A DNA stretch of 39,785 bases from Candidatus Iainarchaeum sp. (lineage in GTDB: Archaea; Iainarchaeota; Iainarchaeia; Iainarchaeales; JAFCCJ01), in contig JAFCCJ010000004.1 of assembly GCA_017610305.1 (NCBI GenBank), positions 1 to 39,785 of the forward strand, written 5' to 3'. Positions 19,474-27,965 of this stretch are shown one piece after another (the first letter of the stretch is position 1; the number at the start of each line of letters is the position of its first letter). The notes under the pieces were generated by a model that did no database searches, was not told the origin of the DNA, and saw only the letters and a program-made list of their open reading frames with translations. The position numbers were made by a program, and so were the translations under genes.

Positions 19474-20385
19474 ATGGAAGAGGTTGAATTTATCTGGATG
19501 GACGGGGAGTTTGTAAAGTGGAAGGACGCAACCACTCATATACTTACCCACAGCCTCCACTACGGAACTGCTGTTTTTGAGGGTGTTCGAGCTTATGAAA
19601 CCCCTAAAGGCCCGGCAATATTTCGGCTTAAGGACCACACAAAAAGGCTGCTGAAATCTGCAAAGATTATGCAGATGGAAGTGCCAAATACTTATGATGA
19701 AATTTTTGAGGCATGCAAGCAAATTGTCACCAAAAACAACCTGAAAGAATGTTATATCCGCCCGCTTATTTACTACGGCTATGGGAAGATGGGTCTGGAT
19801 ACTGTAAATGCAAAAGTCAATGTTTCAGTCGCGGCTTGGCCATGGGGCGCATATTTGGGGGAAGAGGGAATAAAGAACGGCATAAGTGTGAGGATGTCCT
19901 CTTACAAAAGGCATTTTGTAAAGGAGGAGCTTGCGCATAGCAAAACCACAGGGCATTACACAATCTCCACCATTGCAAAAATGGAGGCATTGAACACAGG
20001 CTATGAAGAGGCGATTATGGAGGATTTGGAGGGAAATATTTGTGAATGCACAGGGGAGAACCTATTCATAGTAAAAGATTCCAAACTTATAACCCCCACA
20101 ACTAAATCTGCTTTGGTTGGAATTACAAGGGATTCGGTAATGAAGATTGCAAAGGATGAGGGAATTGAAGTTAGTGAGGAAACTTTTGACAAAGAAACTT
20201 TGTATGCTGCTGATGAGGCATTTATGACAGGCACCGCCGCTGAAATGACTCCAATTCGCAAGATTGACGGCAAGGATATTGACGATGGAAAGCCAGGACC
20301 AATCACAAAAAAACTGCGGGAAAAATACTTCGATATAATCCATGGCGAGGATTTGAAGTACGAGGAATGGCTGGACTATTGTTAG
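19474..20385 (+). CDS. ilvE: Branched-chain amino acid aminotransferase
   Basis: HSLHYGTAVFEGVRAYETPKG; EAIMEDLEGNICECTGENLFIVKDSKLITP; DEAFMTGTAAEMTPIRKIDG. Confidence 0.95.
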   Translation: MEEVEFIWMDGEFVKWKDATTHILTHSLHYGTAVFEGVRAYETPKGPAIFRLKDHTKRLLKSAKIMQMEVPNTYDEIFEACKQIVTKNNLKECYIRPLIYYGYGKMGLDTVNAKVNVSVAAWPWGAYLGEEGIKNGISVRMSSYKRHFVKEELAHSKTTGHYTISTIAKMEALNTGYEEAIMEDLEGNICECTGENLFIVKDSKLITPTTKSALVGITRDSVMKIAKDEGIEVSEETFDKETLYAADEAFMTGTAAEMTPIRKIDGKDIDDGKPGPITKKLREKYFDIIHGEDLKYEEWLDYC

Positions 20386-20789
20386 GTGCTTACTTGAAAC
20401 CCGGAACTAAAAGGCCAGTATTTAATATTGTTCATTTACGAAAACCGAGGTTAACCCTTAAGAGATTTACTGGAAAAACCTATAGGCAAAGAACCAGTGC
20501 CAGAAATGCACTTAGGGCTATTGCAGATATTGAAAACGAGCTTAAAGAAAGGTCTGGAAGTTTATTGGCGATGGGAAAAGAATATTCTGGATTGAAAGAG
20601 GCTACAAACGACATCTTAGAAATGAGAGATCTTGTGCCAGAACAAAAGATTGAATTGATAATAGATTTGGAAGAACTTTCAAAAAAAGCCAAGACATTAA
20701 CCTCCCAACAAATAAAGGCTTTTGAAGCGAGAATATTGCAATTTTTTCTAGAGAATTTAGAATCCGGTAAAATATCAATAAGAAAATAG
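20367..20789 (+). CDS. Hypothetical protein, start overlapping the ilvE 3' end
   Basis: 140 aa ORF with helical C-terminus; no recognised family. Confidence 0.5.
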   Translation: MAGLLLGAYLKPGTKRPVFNIVHLRKPRLTLKRFTGKTYRQRTSARNALRAIADIENELKERSGSLLAMGKEYSGLKEATNDILEMRDLVPEQKIELIIDLEELSKKAKTLTSQQIKAFEARILQFFLENLESGKISIRK

Positions 20790-20804
20790 GCTTTAATATA
20801 GTTT

Positions 20805-21254
20805 TTATTCTGTAGGAACCTGCGGGCCCTGTGTTAGGGGTTCAATATCCAATGCATAAAGGAAATCCCATGCATCAGTATCCTCTGCCAAAAAATCCAG
20901 AATTTCTTTAGGGGTTGTGCTAATCAACATCTCTTCCCCATCATCAAAATCACATTGTATGGATAAGGTTTCAATATTCCGGTAAATTTCAGGAACTGCC
21001 GAGGCTTTATTTAGTGAGGTTCCAAAAACATATGCCCAAGTCCCATAAACTTCCTTTTCGGATGCTGAAACAGGCTGTGAATAGGTCACCCTGATTTCAT
21101 CTTCCGTAACCTCAACCAAGGTTACATCAATGCCTTCACTGTTAAGTTGTTCACTGATTGATTCCGCAATGTCAAAATAAGGGTCGTTATCATCAGGGCA
21201 GCCTGAAAGCAGGAGCAGTAAAAGAACAAAGCAAAACAATATCTTGAATTTCAT
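20805..21254 (-). CDS. Hypothetical lipoprotein
   Basis: Signal peptide plus lipobox LLLSGC; overlaps the upstream gene stop (ATGA). Confidence 0.6.
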   Translation of the reverse strand: MKFKILFCFVLLLLLLSGCPDDNDPYFDIAESISEQLNSEGIDVTLVEVTEDEIRVTYSQPVSASEKEVYGTWAYVFGTSLNKASAVPEIYRNIETLSIQCDFDDGEEMLISTTPKEILDFLAEDTDAWDFLYALDIEPLTQGPQVPTE

Positions 21255-22846
21255 TCCACATCACCAAACCCTTTTATGTATTCAGTATCCGGCGCGCTTG
21301 TTGCCCATAGCAAGCCAGGCTCACCATAATAAACCCCGCCTTCCCTAATCACCTGATCTGCAAATGCTTCAAATCCCTCATCTGCTGAGTGACATGTATG
21401 GTTGTAATAAATATCAAGCGCGATACTGACCTCGGAGTTTGCCTTTAATCTTGCATCCTTTTCGCTCATCCCTTGCCGCATATACCATGCCTTTCTTGCT
21501 CTTGCAAGATGGATAGCAACATCATCAGCTCCCTGGTCCTCAATTGAAGGTTCACTTGCATGCGAGAAATAGGAAACAGCCCCCACATCAGGGTCTGTTA
21601 TTGCCGAAAAAATTGCATCAGACCTTGTTTCATCTGGCTCATCAAGCTTATAGCCCTGATCAAGCATAGTTACCTCATAACCAAGGGCTTTGTAAAATGC
21701 AACAGAATAATGCACTTTCTTAAGAATCCAAATCCTTTCCCTGCCACTTGTAATTGTCCCATTTATCAAAACATATGCCTTCTTGCCCTGCCCAATGTCG
21801 CTGGTAAATTCGTCAACATCAAGTCCAAGCCAGAATTTAATCTTTGCCTTGGTTTTTTCATCAATTTCCGGAATATTAGGATTTTCAGGATGCATTTCAT
21901 CCCCAAACCTATCTTGTAATTCCTCCAAATCCGGAATTCGTATATCTGCCTCCATACACACTCCGTCAAAGCAAACCTTGCCTTCACCGCAACCAGAATC
22001 AACAACGCATTCGCCAGTTATTTCAGGAAGGCAGAGCCCCTCTAAACATGTTTCCCCTTCATCACAGTCAGAATCATTAACACAATCGGTTGCAACTTCA
22101 CAATAGCCCTTAACACATTGAAAGCCACTGCTGCACGCATCATCCATTTTGCACTCCGGGCCCCAACACCAACCAAAGTAACAACTCTCTCCTGCTGAAC
22201 AACTGCCATCTTCTGAACAATCGGTCCCTGTCTTGTAACACGCATCCTCAAAGCATTCAAATCCTTCCCTGCACATTGTGTGCGGACAGCCCTGCAATCG
22301 GCTGCACATGCCATATTTACATTCATAATGCGCAGGGCATTGGCTGTTTCCCTCACAAATAATTTCTATCGGTTGGCAGTATCCTTTAATACAATCAAAT
22401 GTATGAACCTCATACATAGCCTTCCTCTTGCAGTGGGCAGATTCATCACAAATCCAAAGGTTCATCTTACATTTCCCAGATTGAAGACTTTGATCCCAAA
22501 CACACCTTTCTGTACTTGGACAGTCCCCAAGATCCCTACATTCCTTATTTGATGGATTGCAATTAAGGCTATCTGCACAGTCTGGGTCATCACAATCATT
22601 CAACCCATCACTGTCCTCATCAACACTGCTGTGGCACATTTCATAATAATGCACTCCTACTACGCACAAAGTTTTTCCCAAGCAGTAAGTTTTTTCCTCT
22701 GACCAGTCAAAGGAAATTCCCGGTCTCGGTTCTTGGGCGTCAAGCCTGCAATCAACCTGCTTGGAACAATCGGAAGCAGATGCCGATGCAGAAATAAATA
22801 TCAGAAAAAGAAGGGAAATAATTATCGCTGTTAATTTCCTATTCAT
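21251..22846 (-). CDS. Secreted Cys-rich multidomain protein, possible caspase-like (clan CD) C-terminal domain
   Basis: Signal peptide; repeated C..D..C..G..C motifs (SDCDEGETCLEGLCLP etc.); C-terminal VSYFSHAS...YYNHTCHSADEGFEAFADQVIREGG resembles His/Cys dyad region. Confidence 0.6.
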   Translation of the reverse strand: MNRKLTAIIISLLFLIFISASASASDCSKQVDCRLDAQEPRPGISFDWSEEKTYCLGKTLCVVGVHYYEMCHSSVDEDSDGLNDCDDPDCADSLNCNPSNKECRDLGDCPSTERCVWDQSLQSGKCKMNLWICDESAHCKRKAMYEVHTFDCIKGYCQPIEIICEGNSQCPAHYECKYGMCSRLQGCPHTMCREGFECFEDACYKTGTDCSEDGSCSAGESCYFGWCWGPECKMDDACSSGFQCVKGYCEVATDCVNDSDCDEGETCLEGLCLPEITGECVVDSGCGEGKVCFDGVCMEADIRIPDLEELQDRFGDEMHPENPNIPEIDEKTKAKIKFWLGLDVDEFTSDIGQGKKAYVLINGTITSGRERIWILKKVHYSVAFYKALGYEVTMLDQGYKLDEPDETRSDAIFSAITDPDVGAVSYFSHASEPSIEDQGADDVAIHLARARKAWYMRQGMSEKDARLKANSEVSIALDIYYNHTCHSADEGFEAFADQVIREGGVYYGEPGLLWATSAPDTEYIKGFGDVE

Positions 22847-22957
22847 GAGTTTTTATAAGTGCAAAGAGCTATTTAATTCTTGCTGAATTGAAATTTTGAT
22901 TAATTTATGCGATTAATTAGCAATCGACACAATCAAAAAAATTAGCAAATTAGGCAG

Positions 22958-22977
22958 TATATAAACATTTATAAATG
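22958..22977 (+). promoter_or_regulatory. TATA-box region upstream of BCAA leader ORF
   Basis: TATATAAACATTTATAAATG upstream of ATG at 23009; exact TSS uncertain because a third AT-rich box lies at about 22988-22997. Confidence 0.5.
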
Positions 22978-23008
22978 ATTTAAGCTACTATATATATTGT
23001 TGATTCAG

Positions 23009-23077
23009 ATGAGTAAGGATAATTTTTTGAATAAATTGCTTGTTTTGCTAGTCCTTGGTCTGATTTTGGTACTGTAA
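23009..23077 (+). CDS. Candidate Leu/Val/Ile-rich leader peptide (22 aa) of the BCAA operon
   Basis: ATG AGT AAG GAT AAT TTT TTG AAT AAA TTG CTT GTT TTG CTA GTC CTT GGT CTG ATT TTG GTA CTG TAA = MSKDNFLNKLLVLLVLGLILVL*; 9 Leu, 3 Val, 1 Ile; immediately upstream of leuA. Confidence 0.75.
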   Translation: MSKDNFLNKLLVLLVLGLILVL

Positions 23078-23080
23078 AGT

Positions 23081-23112
23081 GCCCTCTGAATCACAAACGA
23101 ATTTTAGAGGGC
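23081..23112 (+). promoter_or_regulatory. RNA hairpin just after leader stop
   Basis: GCCCTCT (23081-23087) / AGAGGGC (23106-23112), extended inward by GAA/TTT (one G-U); starts 3 nt after the leader stop codon. Confidence 0.7.
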
Positions 23113-23162
23113 GTTAAAAAAAGAAGAGATATCTATATAGTGGAAGAAAAGAGGTTTTGAGG

Positions 23163-24716
23163 ATGAAGAAGGAAAAAATAGTGATTTTTGACACAACCCT
23201 CCGTGATGGGGAACAGAGTCCTGGTGCAACGCTAAACCATCAGGAGAAGATGATAATTGCCAACCAGCTGGCAAAGCTGGGGGTTGATGTAATTGAGGCA
23301 GGGTTTCCTGTTGCTTCGCCGGGGGATTTTAAGGCGATTAAGGAAATAGGTGAAACTATTAAGGGTCCGAGAGTTGCGGCACTGGCAAGGTGTTTGGAGA
23401 AGGATATTGATTCCGCAGCTGCAGCGCTGAAGAACGCGAAAAACCCAAGAATGCATGTTTTCCTCGCAACTTCCCCAATCCATATGAAGTACAAGCTCAA
23501 AAAGAGCCCAAAAGAGATAATTGCCCTCGGCGTGCAGGGAGTGAAAATGGCAAAGGATAATTTTGATGATATTGAGTTCTCCCCTGAAGATGCCTCGCGC
23601 ACAAAGCCAAAATTCCTTTTTGAGATTCTGGAAAAGGTAATTGATGCAGGCGCAACAACTGTGAACATTCCTGACACTGTGGGATATGCACAGCCATATG
23701 AATTTGCAATGCTTATAAAATCCATAAAGGAGAATGTACCAAACATCGATGATGCAACAATTAGTGTCCATTGCCACAATGATTTGGGGCTTGCGGTTGC
23801 AAATTCCCTGGAGGCAGTAAGGAATGGGGCAAGGCAGGTTGAGTGCACCATCAATGGAATAGGTGAAAGGGCAGGCAATGCCTCTTTGGAGGAAATTGTG
23901 ATGAGCCTTAAAACCAGGAAAGACCATTTTGGTTTTTCGACAGGGATAAAAACAAGGGAAATTTATAACGCCAGCAAAATGGTTTCCGATTTCACAGGTT
24001 TAATAGTTCAGCCAAATAAAGCAGTTGTTGGGAGGAATGCCTTTGCACATGAGGCAGGAATACACCAGCATGGCATGCTGAGCAGCAGGGAGTGCTATGA
24101 GATAATGGACCCAAAAATGATAGGCCTTAAGACTGAATTAGTTATAGGAAAGCATTCCGGGAAGCACGCCGTAAAAAAAGTGCTTAACAACCTGGGTTAC
24201 AGGCTCACAAAAGAACAGCTGAAGCAGATTTCAGCAAAGATAAAATCGCTTGCAGACAAGCAGAAGCATGTTATGAGGGAGGACATAATTGCAATAGCAA
24301 ATGATGTCACCCAGCAGCTTTCCAAAGAGGAAAGGATTATTGAACTGGATGAGATTGTGGTGATGACCGGAAACAGGATAATGCCAACCGCAACAGTCAG
24401 CCTGATAGTTGACGGCAAGATGGTCGGGGGTTTAGGAAAGGGTGTGGGGCCTGTTGATGCTGTGAGCAGGGCAATTTTCTCAGTAGTTGGCAGCGGGGTC
24501 TCCTTAAAAGAATATAATCTCAAGGCAATAACTGGCGGGACTGATGCATTGGCTGAAGTGGCAATAAAGGTGGAGGACAAGAAGAAGAACACATATTCGG
24601 CAGGAGCCATAAACGAAGACGTTATAATGGCTTCTGCAAAGGCATTAATAAAAGGTGCAAACAAGGTTTTGAACTTTGAAAGAAGCAAAAAAAAGAAAAG
24701 GGGCAAAGGAAAATGA
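23163..24716 (+). CDS. leuA: 2-isopropylmalate synthase (or citramalate-synthase family)
   Basis: IFDTTLRDGEQSPGATLNHQEK; VSVHCHNDLGLAVANSLEAVRNGARQVECTINGIGERAGNASLEE; LeuA regulatory C-terminus. ATG at 23163 preferred over TTG at 23157 (GAGGT RBS at 23151-23155). Confidence 0.95.
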   Translation: MKKEKIVIFDTTLRDGEQSPGATLNHQEKMIIANQLAKLGVDVIEAGFPVASPGDFKAIKEIGETIKGPRVAALARCLEKDIDSAAAALKNAKNPRMHVFLATSPIHMKYKLKKSPKEIIALGVQGVKMAKDNFDDIEFSPEDASRTKPKFLFEILEKVIDAGATTVNIPDTVGYAQPYEFAMLIKSIKENVPNIDDATISVHCHNDLGLAVANSLEAVRNGARQVECTINGIGERAGNASLEEIVMSLKTRKDHFGFSTGIKTREIYNASKMVSDFTGLIVQPNKAVVGRNAFAHEAGIHQHGMLSSRECYEIMDPKMIGLKTELVIGKHSGKHAVKKVLNNLGYRLTKEQLKQISAKIKSLADKQKHVMREDIIAIANDVTQQLSKEERIIELDEIVVMTGNRIMPTATVSLIVDGKMVGGLGKGVGPVDAVSRAIFSVVGSGVSLKEYNLKAITGGTDALAEVAIKVEDKKKNTYSAGAINEDVIMASAKALIKGANKVLNFERSKKKKRGKGK

Positions 24717-26407
24717 ATGGTGCTGAAGCAATAGTCAAAACCCTAATTGGCGAAAAGACAAAGCATGTTTTTGGCTTTCCCGGCGGGTCTGTAATCCCAC
24801 TTTATGACGAATTCCTGAATTACACCAAAGAGATTAAACATGTTCTTGTCAGGCATGAGCAGGGAGCCGCACATGCTGCTGAAGGCTATGCAAGAGCTTC
24901 AGGAAAGGCGGGGGTTTGCATTGCAACATCAGGGCCAGGGGCGACAAATTTAGTTACGGGAATAATGGATGCTTATATGGATTCTGTCCCCATAATCGCC
25001 TTTGCCGGGCAGGTTCCCACAACCCTAATTGGGAATGATGCATTTCAGGAATCAGACATGATGGGAATAACCGCACCCATTACAAAGCACAATTTTCAGA
25101 TAAGGGACAGCAATCAGATAGAGGCGACCATAAAGAAGGCATTTACCATCGCCATGAATGGGCGGCCAGGCCCTGTCTTCATAGACCTTCCCAAAGATGC
25201 GCAAACCAATAAGGTGACAAAAAAAGTCAATCATGTGATGATTCGCGGATTTAAGCCTAACTTAAAAGGCCATCCAAAGCAGATAAAGGCCGCGGCAGAA
25301 ATGATATTGAAGGCAGAAAGACCGGTTATCCTTGCGGGAGGTGGAATATTGCATTCCTCGGCTTACAATGAATTGCTGTCTTTGGCTGAGAAGTTTGGGA
25401 TTCCTGTGACAACAACCTTTATGGGCAAAAGCGTATTCCCTGAAAGCCATCCCCTTTCATTGGGTGTTTTGGGTATGCACGGGAGAAAGGTCGCAAACTA
25501 TGCAATTGTAAATGCAGATGTGCTAATAGCAGTTGGGTGCAGGTTCTCGGACAGGATAACAGGAAACCTGGACACATTTTTGCAGGATTCAAAAGTGATT
25601 CACATCGACATTGATTCAGCGGAAATAGGGAAGAATGTTGCTGTTGATTTGCCGATTCAGGGAGATGCCAAGCTTGTGCTCGGGGATTTGCTTAAGATGA
25701 TGAAAAAGAAGGCACTAAAAAGCAAGGAATGGAACAATAAAATCAAAAATCTTATCAGGGAATGCCAGTGCGACCAGGATATTGATGACAATCCCCCTGA
25801 CCCGAGAAGGGTTTTGTTTGAATTGCAAAAACTTATTTCAGATAAGGATATAGTCACAACCGGGGTTGGGCAGCAGCAGATGTTTGCCTCACATTTCTTA
25901 AAAAGGGAAAAACCAAGGACCTTTATCTCAAGCGGGGGCGCGGGCACTATGGGCTTTGGGCTTCCTGCGGCAATGGGCGCAAAAACGGCAAAGCCCGATG
26001 TAAATGTTATTGATTTTGATGGTGACGGGAGTTTTGCAATGACCCAGCAGGAACTGGCAACCTGCAAAGAAGAGGGGATAAATGTTAAGGCAGTTATAAT
26101 GAACAACGCTTATCTTGGAATGGTGAGGCAATGGCTGGAACTTTTCTACGATAAAAGATATTCTCAGGTCTACCTAAATAGGAACCCTGACTTTGAGAAA
26201 ATTGCGCAGGCACACAGCTTAAATGGCCATACCGTAACAAGGTCAAGCCAGATTTATCCCGCATTAAAAGAGGCGTTTAAGGAAGACGAAGCTTCGGTCA
26301 TAGATATTCAGGTAGCTGAGGAATCAAACATCCTCCCGATGTTTGCCGCGGGAAAAAATGTGGATGATATGTTTGGATGGTGTATCCCAAAGAAATATTT
26401 CAGGTGA
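24713..26407 (+). CDS. ilvB: Acetolactate synthase large subunit
   Basis: FGFPGGSVIPLYDEF; GVCIATSGPGATNLVTGIMDAYMDSVPIIAFAGQV; TPP motif GDGSFAMTQQELATCKEEGINVKAVIMNN. Confidence 0.97.
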   Translation: MNGAEAIVKTLIGEKTKHVFGFPGGSVIPLYDEFLNYTKEIKHVLVRHEQGAAHAAEGYARASGKAGVCIATSGPGATNLVTGIMDAYMDSVPIIAFAGQVPTTLIGNDAFQESDMMGITAPITKHNFQIRDSNQIEATIKKAFTIAMNGRPGPVFIDLPKDAQTNKVTKKVNHVMIRGFKPNLKGHPKQIKAAAEMILKAERPVILAGGGILHSSAYNELLSLAEKFGIPVTTTFMGKSVFPESHPLSLGVLGMHGRKVANYAIVNADVLIAVGCRFSDRITGNLDTFLQDSKVIHIDIDSAEIGKNVAVDLPIQGDAKLVLGDLLKMMKKKALKSKEWNNKIKNLIRECQCDQDIDDNPPDPRRVLFELQKLISDKDIVTTGVGQQQMFASHFLKREKPRTFISSGGAGTMGFGLPAAMGAKTAKPDVNVIDFDGDGSFAMTQQELATCKEEGINVKAVIMNNAYLGMVRQWLELFYDKRYSQVYLNRNPDFEKIAQAHSLNGHTVTRSSQIYPALKEAFKEDEASVIDIQVAEESNILPMFAAGKNVDDMFGWCIPKKYFR

Positions 26408-26411
26408 TTAA

Positions 26412-26930
26412 ATGATAGAGGGACGAAAAAAGATAACGAAAAAGCGCAGGCATATAGTCGGTTTGCTTGTGGAGGACCAGCCAGGGGTAATGGCAAAAGT
26501 TTCAGGCCTGTTTGCAAGAAGGGGCTTTAACATAGACACTTTAGTTGTTGGGAAAGCCACCCAGAAAGGGGTATCCCATATTGTTGTTAGCTTAATAGCT
26601 GATGACAAAACAGTGGAGCAATTGGAAAAGCAGGTGAGCAAGCTTGTGGATGTGTTTAAGGTTATTGATTTAAATGAAAAACATTCGGTTGTCAGGGAGC
26701 ATTGCCTGCTTAAGGTGAGTTCAACAGCAAAAACCAGAAAGGATTTGGTAAATATTGCAAAGCTGCACCATGCAGAGGTACTGAACATGAATTCCGATTC
26801 CATAATTATTGAAATTTTAGGTGACCCTGAGAAGATAAACAACTTCCTAAAACTTGCGCAAAAGTATGGCATAAAAGAGGTAAGCAGGACAGGGATTAAC
26901 GCAATGCAGTGGGGAAATAATAAAAAATAA
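26412..26930 (+). CDS. ilvN: Acetolactate synthase small (regulatory, ACT) subunit
   Basis: HIVGLLVEDQPGVMAKVSGLFARRGFNIDTLVVG. Confidence 0.95.
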   Translation: MIEGRKKITKKRRHIVGLLVEDQPGVMAKVSGLFARRGFNIDTLVVGKATQKGVSHIVVSLIADDKTVEQLEKQVSKLVDVFKVIDLNEKHSVVREHCLLKVSSTAKTRKDLVNIAKLHHAEVLNMNSDSIIIEILGDPEKINNFLKLAQKYGIKEVSRTGINAMQWGNNKK

Positions 26931-26962
26931 TTTTTATTCAATTTATTTTTGGAGGGATTTGA

Positions 26963-27946
26963 ATGGAACTGTATTATGACAAAGATGTTGATGAAAAGGT
27001 TTTGGAAGGAAAAACGATTGCAATAATCGGCTATGGTTCCCAAGGGAAGAACCAGGGTCTTTGCATGAGGGATTCCGGGCTTAATGTGGTTTATGGTTTG
27101 AGAGAGGGTGGAAAGAGCTGGGAGGCCGCAAAAAAAGACGGCTTTGAGGTTTTGCCAATTGCAGAAGCCACAAAAAAGGCAGATGTTATTCACATACTCA
27201 TACCTGATGAGATTCAGGGGGATGTTTACAAGGAGCATATTGGCCCGAATTTAAGTGAGGGGAAGGTGCTAAGCTGCAGCCATGGCTTTAATATTGCATT
27301 TAAACGAATAGTCCCGCCTGAAAATGTTGATGTTATAATGGTCGCGCCAAAATCCCCTGGAAGCGAGGAAAGGAAGCGCTATCTTGAGGGCTTCGGGGTT
27401 CCTGGGCTTGTTGCGGTTTCGCAGGACGCAAGCGGGAACGCAAAGAACATTGCACTTGCAATGGCAAAGGGCGTTGGCTTAACAAGAGCTGGGGTTTTGG
27501 AATGCACTTTTGGGCAGGAAGCATATGAAGACCTCTTTGGCGAACAGGCAGTTCTTTGTGGAGGAGTTGTTGAATTGATGAAGGCCGGGTTTGAAACCTT
27601 GGTGAATAAGGGCTATCCGCCCGAACTCGCATACTTTGAATGTTTGCACGAAATGAAACTGATAATTGATTTGGTCTATGAGAAAGGAATTGAGGGCATG
27701 TATAATGAGGTCAGCAATACCGCCGAATATGGTGGAAGAATGATTGGCCCGAAAATAATTACTGATTCCACAAGAAAGGTTATGGCTGAGACTTTGGAAA
27801 AGGTTGAGAATGGCGAATTTGCTAGGGAATGGATTCAGGAATACAAAGGCGGCATGAAAAACTTCAACAAGATGAAGGAAGAACAGGCAAAGCACCCCAT
27901 TGAGATTACTGGCGAGAAAATTCGTTCACTGTTCAAGAAGAAATAA
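26963..27946 (+). CDS. ilvC: Ketol-acid reductoisomerase
   Basis: IAIIGYGSQGKNQGLCMRDSGLNVVYGLREGGKSW; DLFGEQAVLCGGVVELMKAGFETLVNKGYPPELAYFECLHEMKLIIDL. Confidence 0.97.
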   Translation: MELYYDKDVDEKVLEGKTIAIIGYGSQGKNQGLCMRDSGLNVVYGLREGGKSWEAAKKDGFEVLPIAEATKKADVIHILIPDEIQGDVYKEHIGPNLSEGKVLSCSHGFNIAFKRIVPPENVDVIMVAPKSPGSEERKRYLEGFGVPGLVAVSQDASGNAKNIALAMAKGVGLTRAGVLECTFGQEAYEDLFGEQAVLCGGVVELMKAGFETLVNKGYPPELAYFECLHEMKLIIDLVYEKGIEGMYNEVSNTAEYGGRMIGPKIITDSTRKVMAETLEKVENGEFAREWIQEYKGGMKNFNKMKEEQAKHPIEITGEKIRSLFKKK

Positions 27947-27965
27947 TCTTTTTTGAGGCAATTTT

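Noticed and set aside
23081-23125. BCAA post-leader hairpin as a classic Rho-independent terminator
   Set aside because: It is followed by GTTAAAAAAAG, not a U-tract; archaeal termination depends on T-rich non-template runs. Kept as a regulatory hairpin with mechanism unknown.
23232-23927. Long antisense ORFs opposite leuA (and similar ORFs opposite other strong genes)
   Set aside because: Opposite well-conserved enzyme genes and lacking protein-family features; shadow ORFs from codon bias.
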